Shown: in pieces, positions 25,023 to 31,065 of the stretch
Position numbering within the stretch: the first letter of the stretch is position 1
How the letters are laid out: the number at the start of each line of letters is the position of its first letter
DNA from: Candidatus Cloacimonadota bacterium
GTDB lineage: Bacteria > Cloacimonadota > Cloacimonadia > Cloacimonadales > Cloacimonadaceae
DNA: 31,065 nt
NCBI GenBank assembly: GCA_017995495.1
Contig: JAGOIS010000002.1
Span: forward strand, 1-31,065
Direction of reading: 5' to 3'
Translations under genes and position numbers: made by a program
Notes under the pieces: generated by a model
What the model was told of the DNA's origin: nothing
Database searches by the model: none
What the model saw: only the letters and a program-made list of their open reading frames with translations

Positions 25023-25100
25023 GTTATCTCCTAATTGAGGTTTTTCTTTTGGGTTGTATATACCCGATTCATGCCAGCCTGAAAGCGGCCAGCCCTGAAT

Positions 25101-26480
25101 TTACTTGAGCAGAAGCATCCGCTTGGTATCCACTACTGTGTTGTTCACAGTAAGGCGATACAGATAAACGCCCGGGGCAGCCGCGGAGGCATTCCAGGCC
25201 TGGTAATGGGTGTCGGCGGTTTTAACGGCGTCCACCAAGGTTTCCACCAGGCGTCCTTTAACGTCGAAGACCTGAAGGGCCACGTGGGCGGATTTGTCCA
25301 GCGTGTAGCTGATGGTGGTGGTGGGTTTGAAGGGATTGGGGTGGTTGGTTCCCAGCCGGGCCGGCACTGGCACTGCATTGTGGTCGTCCGCGGCGGTGGT
25401 GTTGCTGCGGAAATAGACGTTGTCCACATACACGGTGCCCAAGGTTCCGGCAATGATCATCTGGGCCAGGTGGGCGCGGCTTGCCAGTCCCGCGAAAGCG
25501 GTTAGGGGAATGTCGAAGCCGATCCAGGCGCTGCTCACCAGGGCCGGGGTGGTGGTGGCATCGAAGCTTAGCTCGTGTTCCGAGTCGTCACCGCCGGCAT
25601 AGGCGCCGTCCGCTCCGAAATCCACCAGCTTGATCTTGAAAACGGCCGGCAGGGCTGTGGAATTGGGGGTCCAGACATCCATGTGGAAATAGAGCATGTC
25701 GCTGGCGTTGATGGGCTGGGATGTGAACTCGATCCCCGCGTAAACCAGGTTGGTATAGAGTTTGGTGTCGTTGCCGTCGATCTGGATGTCCGCCAGATCC
25801 GCAACATCCCAAACCGCGGACCAGGTGTCCACCGGAACGTTGGTGTAGGCATTGCTGAACAGCGAGATCACGTTGGCCGCCGGCGCGGTGGGGGTGGGAG
25901 CCGGAGCATCCGGGCCCACCACTGCGGTCTGCGGGGAAAAGCTGATGTTGTCCCAGTAGATGACGTTGTCGGTGGTGCGGCCAGCCAGGTTGAAATCGGG
26001 AAACAAGATGAACTGGTCGTTGGTTTCGCCGATGCGGCTGGAGAAATCGAAGGTTATCTCCTCCCACTGGTTGATCAGGGTGTTGGCCACCTTGATCTCG
26101 CCGGTGGAGGCTCCGCTGGCTGAGGCAAATTTGATGCCCACGTCGCTGATAACGGTTTTGTACACCATTATCTTCACGGTGCAGTTCTGGTTTGTGAAGG
26201 TGAAGGTGCCAATGTCCGCCCCGTGCTGGGATTCGCATCCAGCCCAGGGCTGCCCGCCCACCAGGGCGGTGAATTTTGCCACTGTAGCGGAAGTGTTGAT
26301 CCCGGTGGAATGGGGATTGGGCAGGATCTCCACCGCGGGATTGGTGGCGTTTTCAAACACGGTCCAGGTCCAGTTGGCACCGTGGCCGCCAGTCTCAAAA
26401 TTGATCGGCGCGTTTTGGGCAAGCAGCACTGAACTCATCAGGGCGAGTGCCATTACGCAAAAAATGATCGTTCTTTTCAT
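25101..26480 (-). CDS. Secreted glycan-binding protein with T9SS/Por-type sorting tail
   Basis: A 459-residue protein with signal peptide (1-22, ending LLAQ) and AAGGAGAG before ATG 26480. Module A (~24-185, PINFETGGHGANWTWTVFEN to VIYWDNISF) and module B (~195-365, NVISLFSNAYTNVPVDTW to TVYVDNVYFRS) are paralogous to those of the 662-residue neighbour. Residues ~375-459 form the classic sorting domain: NHPNPFKPTTTISYTL, VALQVFDVKGRLVETL, GVYLYRLTV, KRMLLLK. The protein should therefore be exported across the outer membrane and anchored or released there. No enzyme domain. Likely a surface beta-glucan-binding protein of the laminarin locus; 78 bp upstream of the related gene and 26 bp after GH17. 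Confidence 0.87.
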   Translation of the reverse strand: MKRTIIFCVMALALMSSVLLAQNAPINFETGGHGANWTWTVFENATNPAVEILPNPHSTGINTSATVAKFTALVGGQPWAGCESQHGADIGTFTFTNQNCTVKIMVYKTVISDVGIKFASASGASTGEIKVANTLINQWEEITFDFSSRIGETNDQFILFPDFNLAGRTTDNVIYWDNISFSPQTAVVGPDAPAPTPTAPAANVISLFSNAYTNVPVDTWSAVWDVADLADIQIDGNDTKLYTNLVYAGIEFTSQPINASDMLYFHMDVWTPNSTALPAVFKIKLVDFGADGAYAGGDDSEHELSFDATTTPALVSSAWIGFDIPLTAFAGLASRAHLAQMIIAGTLGTVYVDNVYFRSNTTAADDHNAVPVPARLGTNHPNPFKPTTTISYTLDKSAHVALQVFDVKGRLVETLVDAVKTADTHYQAWNASAAAPGVYLYRLTVNNTVVDTKRMLLLK

Positions 26481-26506
26481 TGTTCTCTCCTTGTTAGGGT
26501 TTGGAT

Positions 26507-27613
26507 TTAGTTTCGTTGTTGCTTATAGGTTTGGAAATTGCTGAAGGATGCTTTCGGGGTTCGGTCCGCGTTGAACACACCCCAGTTCTTTTCGATCTCG
26601 TTGGGCCCGGTGTTTGCGCCTCCCCCTTTCCAGGGTTCGTCGAAAGCTTCAAACAGGAAGGTGGTTACCTGATTGCCGTTTATCCAAGCATCGAGGTCCC
26701 GCAAAAACTGTTCCTGGGCCGAAATGCCCACCTCTCCTTTGATCAGGCTGCCCTGTTCGCCGTCGCCCTGTTTGCTGGGATCGTACTTGGTGGCCCAGCC
26801 TATTTCCCCCAATACCAATAGTTTATCGGGATGCGTTTGCCGCAGCCCCTGGTACGTGGCGTCCAGCCAGGGGATGGCGTTTTCCAAGGTTTTGCCGTTC
26901 CAGAGGGGGTAGATGTGGGTTACAATGAAATCCAGTTCTGCTGCCACTTCCAGGCTTTCTGCCTTGTTCCAGAAGTTATAGTCGTCTGCGGTGGTAACCG
27001 GTACAGCCACGTTTGCCCGGGTAACCCGGATGTATTTGAGCAGCAAGTCTTTATCCAGTTTGTGCCCCGACCAGAATACCTGGGTTTCGTTGCCGACGTT
27101 CACGGCAGCCACAATTTCGGGAAACTGGTTGGCCAGTTCTATGGCGCGCAAAGTGTTGCCTATATTGGCTTGTTTGGCCGCGGGCCGGTTGGCTTCGCCC
27201 TCCAGCCAGATCCCCAGCATCACTTTCACAGGAAGCTGCCTGTCCCTGATCATTTCCAGGATGCGTCGGGTGTCATCATCGGCGTTATAGACCCGGATCA
27301 GGTTCCAGTGCCGGGTGATGATGTTCAGATCCTCGAGAATCTCTTCCGGACTGGGTCCGGTGCCGCCCGGGGCCTGTCCTTCCCTGTAGCAGCCGTAAGA
27401 AACTGCCTGCCCTATCCAGCGTCCGCCCAGGTAGGGCTCAAACTCCCGCGGGGTAAAGGGAACGGCTTTGGCTGGGGCTTGTTCCGCCTCCAGCATGATC
27501 CTGGCCTGGTCCACGGGCGCCAGCGCCGCTGTCTTTTCCCGGTTTAGGCCGCATGAGGCCAGCAAAACCGTAAACAGGATGGCGGCCGCAAAAGCCGCGC
27601 GCAGCTGGTTCAT
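26507..27613 (-). CDS. GH17 beta-1,3-glucanase-like lipoprotein
   Basis: A 368-residue protein. The lipobox LLASC (Cys21) after a hydrophobic stretch makes it a lipoprotein. The barrel shows the GH17 pattern: GQAVSYGCYREGQ, NLIRVYNADDDT, acid/base candidate E176 in VNVGNET and nucleophile candidate E270 in LLVLGEIGWAT, with THIYPLWNG between. GH17 enzymes in bacterial laminarin loci cut or trim beta-1,3-glucan. It should act in the periplasm or on the outer membrane. The start codon overlaps the GH30 stop as ATGA, with GGAG just upstream, so the two enzymes are translationally coupled. Confidence 0.88.
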   Translation of the reverse strand: MNQLRAAFAAAILFTVLLASCGLNREKTAALAPVDQARIMLEAEQAPAKAVPFTPREFEPYLGGRWIGQAVSYGCYREGQAPGGTGPSPEEILEDLNIITRHWNLIRVYNADDDTRRILEMIRDRQLPVKVMLGIWLEGEANRPAAKQANIGNTLRAIELANQFPEIVAAVNVGNETQVFWSGHKLDKDLLLKYIRVTRANVAVPVTTADDYNFWNKAESLEVAAELDFIVTHIYPLWNGKTLENAIPWLDATYQGLRQTHPDKLLVLGEIGWATKYDPSKQGDGEQGSLIKGEVGISAQEQFLRDLDAWINGNQVTTFLFEAFDEPWKGGGANTGPNEIEKNWGVFNADRTPKASFSNFQTYKQQRN

Positions 27614-29301
27614 CGCTCCGCCGCAGGCAGCTGCACCCTAACCGTTTGCAGAGAGTTTGCCCCGATGCTCAGGCTGGCATACTCTTCGCCTATCTGCAGC
27701 TGATACACGATCGGCACGGAGGTGGTGTTCAGCAGCTGCACGCTTAGCAGGCCCGCCGGGCCCACTGTGGCGCAGGCGTGCAGGTCGTCGTCGCCCAGGC
27801 CGCCTTTCAGCAACTCTGTTTGCACGGCTTGGTCCCCGGGGCGGATCGTGCGGCTGAACTGGGCCAGGATGTAATACACCGGCGTGTAATAGATCTCGCG
27901 GGTTTCGGTGTCGATCATCACCGGGGCGCCGCAGAAATTGCCCACATGGTTGGGACCGCCGCGGCTGTCCAGCACCACGTTCCAGTCGATCCAGCCGCTG
28001 GCCCAGTTATCCAGGCTTTTGATGATGTTGCGCGCGTAGCGGTGCACGGGGGTATAGGCAGGATGGTCTTCCGTGTTCACGCCCTGCCAGGTAACGGAAT
28101 ACGCCCAGTCCGTGGCACTGTCGCTCCACCAGAAAGCGTCATTTTGGAACCAGTCCTGTTCTTTGAATTTCCCGGGATCGGTCACCCCGCCGGGCGGGTC
28201 TTTGCCCAGATCGTCGATGCAGCCTTCCGTGTGCATGATGGCGAAGCCGGGATACTTGTTGTGAACCCGCTCCAGCACATCTTCGTAGACCCTGAAAGTG
28301 CTTTCATACCAGTGGATGGCTGTTCCGTACACGAAAGGCGCGGTGGCCGGGTCCGCCAGGATCACATCGGCCCAATGCTCCATGCCGTCGCGGTTCTGGT
28401 CGTAGATCAGCAGTTTCTTGTCGGAGTGGCCGGCCGCCCATAGTTTCGGCCCCAGCTGTGTTTTAATGAACTCGTTCTGGGATTCCGGGCTGAAGTTCAT
28501 GCTTTCCCACTGCCCGTTGACGCCGTGCGGCTCGTTAACCGGACTCAGGCCCCAGATCCTCACACCCTCAGCCGCGCAGGCATCCAGGTATTTAACGATG
28601 TAGTCCGCGTAGACTGGCACATACTTGTCCAGCAGGTGGCCGCCGGTGCCCTGCCAGTTGTTGTCCGGGGCGCCGGGGATATACCAGGTTTGAATGTCTT
28701 TCATCCAGGGCGGGGCAGTCCAGGCCGAGGCAACAATCCTCAGTTCCGGGTCCGCCTGCCGGCTTTTCACCGCCAGAGCTTCTTTGATCAGGGGCAGCAG
28801 ATCGTAGCCCGGGTCCCTTATCCCCGGGTATTCAGCCGGGTCGAAGCCTTTGCTGTCCTCGGCCAGGTTGAAATGCCTCAGTTCCGCGTCGTCCGGAACG
28901 TCCGCGTAAGAGTATCTTCCCTTCACGCTGAAATCGCAGGCGCCGATGTGGGTGCGGGTGAGGGAAAAGCTTGCCCCCTTGGCGCCAAAGATGTTTTCCA
29001 GGACTTTGGCTCTTTCCTCTCTGTCGAGGTGGGCCAGCACAAAGGCTGAGGATTCCGTGAGGGAAGAGCCGATGCCGTCGAGGGTTTGTTTAGTCAGTTC
29101 GGGAAACACGCGCAGCAGCGTTCCGGAAGCTGTTCCGGGGCTGAATTCCACGTTCTCCTGGGCAGCCAGTTTGGCCCCGGAGGCAGAGGTGACCAGGATC
29201 TCACTGGTTTGTTTCAAACCGCGGGACGCTTGGGTCTCCTCTGCCCCCAGCGCGGCCAGGGCCGCGATCAGGGCCAGGATGATCAAACGCTTCAGAAGCA
29301 T
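27610..29301 (-). CDS. GH30 endo-beta-1,6-glucanase-type enzyme, secreted
   Basis: A 563-residue protein with signal peptide (1 to ~20, hydrophobic LIILALIAALAALGA). The GH30 features are QTLDGIGSSLTESSA, SLTRTHIGACDFS, ASAWTAPPWMKD, acid/base E257 in LSPVNEPHG and nucleophile E359 in AIMHTEG. A small beta-domain closes the protein, as usual for the family. The GH30 family includes glucosylceramidases and beta-1,6-glucanases; with GH17, GH3 and the phosphorylase next to it, beta-1,6-branch removal from laminarin-type glucan is the most likely job (inference). It starts 19 bp after the transporter stop with GGAAG before the ATG, so it is in the same transcript. Confidence 0.9.
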   Translation of the reverse strand: MLLKRLIILALIAALAALGAEETQASRGLKQTSEILVTSASGAKLAAQENVEFSPGTASGTLLRVFPELTKQTLDGIGSSLTESSAFVLAHLDREERAKVLENIFGAKGASFSLTRTHIGACDFSVKGRYSYADVPDDAELRHFNLAEDSKGFDPAEYPGIRDPGYDLLPLIKEALAVKSRQADPELRIVASAWTAPPWMKDIQTWYIPGAPDNNWQGTGGHLLDKYVPVYADYIVKYLDACAAEGVRIWGLSPVNEPHGVNGQWESMNFSPESQNEFIKTQLGPKLWAAGHSDKKLLIYDQNRDGMEHWADVILADPATAPFVYGTAIHWYESTFRVYEDVLERVHNKYPGFAIMHTEGCIDDLGKDPPGGVTDPGKFKEQDWFQNDAFWWSDSATDWAYSVTWQGVNTEDHPAYTPVHRYARNIIKSLDNWASGWIDWNVVLDSRGGPNHVGNFCGAPVMIDTETREIYYTPVYYILAQFSRTIRPGDQAVQTELLKGGLGDDDLHACATVGPAGLLSVQLLNTTSVPIVYQLQIGEEYASLSIGANSLQTVRVQLPAAER

Positions 29302-29320
29302 TTTGGCTTCCGGAAAATCC

Positions 29321-31065
29321 TCAGGCTTCCGCGGGTTCGGGTGCCGGCTCGCTGCCTGCCGCTTTGGGGCGCCGGGATTCCAGTTCCGAGCGGATCTGGT
29401 ACATCCGGTCCTCGGTGAGGGAATATTTGGCGATAATCCAGATGGCGATGGCCGAGGTGATCACAGGGATGCCAACGTCAAAAATCCTCAGCAAAAAGAG
29501 GGTGCGGGCTTCCTGCCCCGATCCCAGGGCCAGATCGAATTTGGATGCTTTCAGCAGGATGCCGGTAAGCAGGCCGGCCAGCGACATACCTATCTTCACC
29601 ATCCACCAGTAGATGGCGCCAAACACGCCTTCCCGCCTTTTGTGGGTGGTAAGTTCATCGTAATCGCACACATCCGAGATCATGGCCCCCATCAGGGTGA
29701 ACAGCGAGCCTGTGCCAAACGCCACAAACGGCGCCGAAAAAAGCAGCCAGTAAGGGTGGGCGGGGTTGTAGCCGAACCATTTGATGGCAAAGCCGATCAG
29801 GGAAAGGGAAATGGTGATCAGGAAGGTCCTCTGTTTGCCGATCCGGGTGGCTATCCAGCCGGTGAGTTGGATCACACCCAAAGTGGCGATGGAGGTAAGC
29901 ATGCCGTACCAGCCCAGCATCTTCCCGGCGCTGGAGTTATTGCCTCCGAACAGGTAATAGATCATCACATACAGGGAAAAGGACGAGCCCAACTGAAAAC
30001 CGTTGAACACCAGGAAAGTGGCTCCGCAGATCTGCACAAAGGGCTTGCATTTGAAGGTGGTCTTGATTCCCTGGAAAAATTCCTTGGTGTTGTCCCAAGC
30101 GCTCTGGGCGGCTTTTTGCACCGGCGCCAGCATCTGCTTCTCGCGCAGGAAGATGGCGGGGATAATGCCCAGCCCGGCCACAACTATACCCACCGCGATG
30201 GCCAGGGTGCGGGCTCCGTGCACAGTGTCGCGGAACAGGCCGCCACTCATGATGGCGTAAAACCAGGGCACGCCCAGCCAGGCCAGCTGCCCCACGGTGT
30301 TCGCGAAAGCGTGCAGCCGGGTGCGTTCATGATAGTCTGGCGTCATCTCGTAGCCGAAAGCCACGAACGGGGTGGCATAGATGGTGTAGGCCAGGAAAAA
30401 GAGGATGGACATGATGAGGAAGTAGATGAAATACTTGGAGAAGAAGCTCTCGCTCTTCCTCAGTTTGAAAGAGCTTAGCGCCAGTTCCCCAGCGCCTTGC
30501 GCGCCAATCAGATGCACGCTCACGCTGGCCACGGACGCCACGTCCATCACGTCGTTGCCGCCGGTGCTGGTGGCGCTTTTAACCAAATCTTTGAGCTGGA
30601 ACTTGTACAGGTTTCCTTTGCCATCCTGTGAATCTTTCTGCGTAAGGTCCAGATAGTAGGTTTCGGGCACCTTCACCTGCTCCGAGGCGGCTTCCTTCAG
30701 CTCCACCCGCAGGGACTTGTAAGCGGGGAACTTTACGTTCATTTCCACCTGGGGAAATCCCTCCAGATTCGTGCTGGCCGCGGCTTCCAGCTTTTTGGAA
30801 AGCCGCGCGGGCCCGAACAGAACAAAGGAAACATCCGGATTGGCGGCATCATAGGCGGTAACTATTTCCCCGTCCGCGTTCAGCTTGGCCTCTTTGGCCT
30901 GCGGGGCCATGATCTGGGGCTGCAGCACGGGGTCTTTACCCAGGAAATTCACATAGCCCGAGGGCAGTTGCCACATCACGGCGAAGATCAAGCCGGCCAG
31001 CAGGGCGCCCATGAAGATGAAGGGCCGGCGCCGGCCCCATTTGCCGCGGTGGTTGTCGGAGATGA
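29321..31065 (-). CDS. GPH/MFS oligosaccharide transporter with inserted beta-rich domain (5' end outside window)
   Basis: The frame is open to the window edge and the start lies beyond it; the ATG at 31012 is internal. The first visible residues include DNHRGKWGRRRPFI, the conserved cytoplasmic loop of GPH-type sugar:cation symporters between helices 2 and 3. Helix 3 follows, then about 170 soluble residues (about 30452-30961). Next are helix 4 (FLIMSILFFLAYTIYATPF), the typical FGYEMTPDYHERTRLHAF block and the remaining helices. The insert lies in what should be a short periplasmic loop. It has alternating strands (VEMNVKFPAYKSLRVELKE, SVSVHLIG, GELALSSFKL), like a jelly-roll CBM. It most likely imports glucooligosaccharides made by the GH17 and GH30 enzymes. 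GC-rich like the rest of the locus. Confidence 0.85.
   Translation of the reverse strand, partial: ISDNHRGKWGRRRPFIFMGALLAGLIFAVMWQLPSGYVNFLGKDPVLQPQIMAPQAKEAKLNADGEIVTAYDAANPDVSFVLFGPARLSKKLEAAASTNLEGFPQVEMNVKFPAYKSLRVELKEAASEQVKVPETYYLDLTQKDSQDGKGNLYKFQLKDLVKSATSTGGNDVMDVASVASVSVHLIGAQGAGELALSSFKLRKSESFFSKYFIYFLIMSILFFLAYTIYATPFVAFGYEMTPDYHERTRLHAFANTVGQLAWLGVPWFYAIMSGGLFRDTVHGARTLAIAVGIVVAGLGIIPAIFLREKQMLAPVQKAAQSAWDNTKEFFQGIKTTFKCKPFVQICGATFLVFNGFQLGSSFSLYVMIYYLFGGNNSSAGKMLGWYGMLTSIATLGVIQLTGWIATRIGKQRTFLITISLSLIGFAIKWFGYNPAHPYWLLFSAPFVAFGTGSLFTLMGAMISDVCDYDELTTHKRREGVFGAIYWWMVKIGMSLAGLLTGILLKASKFDLALGSGQEARTLFLLRIFDVGIPVITSAIAIWIIAKYSLTEDRMYQIRSELESRRPKAAGSEPAPEPAEA

Noticed and set aside
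28946..30478. A 510-codon open frame on the plus strand opposite GH30 and the transporter
   Set aside because: It lies antisense to two well-supported genes in GC-rich sequence, and its protein is low-complexity with no recognisable domain.
1..31065. tRNA, rRNA, riboswitch or other structured RNA genes
   Set aside because: I saw no cloverleaf, rRNA-like stretch or known riboswitch core by eye; a covariance-model search (Infernal, tRNAscan) was not possible.

Overview
The window looks like a chromosomal segment of an uncultured anaerobe of the FCB group, most probably Cloacimonadota (Cloacimonas-like). This rests on the Por/T9SS-type C-terminal sorting tail in one secreted protein, the very large secreted beta-helix protein, a KOW-type protein fragment of a kind I associate with that group, and the anaerobe-type set of MinD/ferredoxin, NifX-like and Mrp genes. 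The taxonomic call is inference; no rRNA or other marker gene is present.

Layout. (1) 1-5.7 kb: one 1745-residue secreted repeat protein on the minus strand, ending at a hairpin terminator. (2) 5.7-6.6 kb: a 5'-truncated KOW-type gene and a non-coding stretch carrying direct repeats spaced about 21 bp. (3) 6.6-11.7 kb, plus strand: a tightly coupled operon of a DUF134 regulator, DUF5320-like protein, NifX-like protein, two MinD-type ATPases with inserted 2x[4Fe-4S] ferredoxin domains, a second NifX-like protein, a second DUF5320-like protein and an Mrp/NBP35 ATPase. It is followed by a Prx6-type peroxiredoxin and a terminator. Its likely theme is Fe-S or metal cofactor handling. (4) About 11.7-17.5 kb: a Mu-like transposable element. 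On the minus strand are a small DNA-binding protein, an 852-residue DDE transposase, a MuB-like ATPase and a winged-helix protein. Diverging on the plus strand is a LexA/CI-type self-cleaving repressor. There are no virion, lysis or cargo genes. Copies of a TTGGACATT-type motif lie in the divergent control region and at the right end, with one at the left end.

(5) 17.6-31 kb, minus strand: a polysaccharide locus for mixed beta-1,3/1,6-glucan of the laminarin type. In transcription order it holds a GPH/MFS sugar transporter (cut by the window edge), a secreted GH30, a lipoprotein GH17, two secreted multi-module glycan-binding proteins (one with a sorting tail), a hairpin terminator, a cytosolic beta-glucan phosphorylase and a cytosolic GH3 beta-glucosidase. 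The inferred route is cleavage outside the cytoplasm, import of oligosaccharides, then phosphorolysis and hydrolysis inside.

The most unusual items are a roughly 170-residue soluble, beta-rich, CBM-like domain inserted between two membrane helices of the sugar transporter; the Mu-like element that keeps lysogeny-style control but no phage body; and the near-mirror gene order of the Fe-S ATPase operon. Start codons were re-chosen from ribosome binding sites for several genes (DUF134, NifX-like, transposase and its partners, repressor, phosphorylase). All family calls come from reading motifs, not from database searches.
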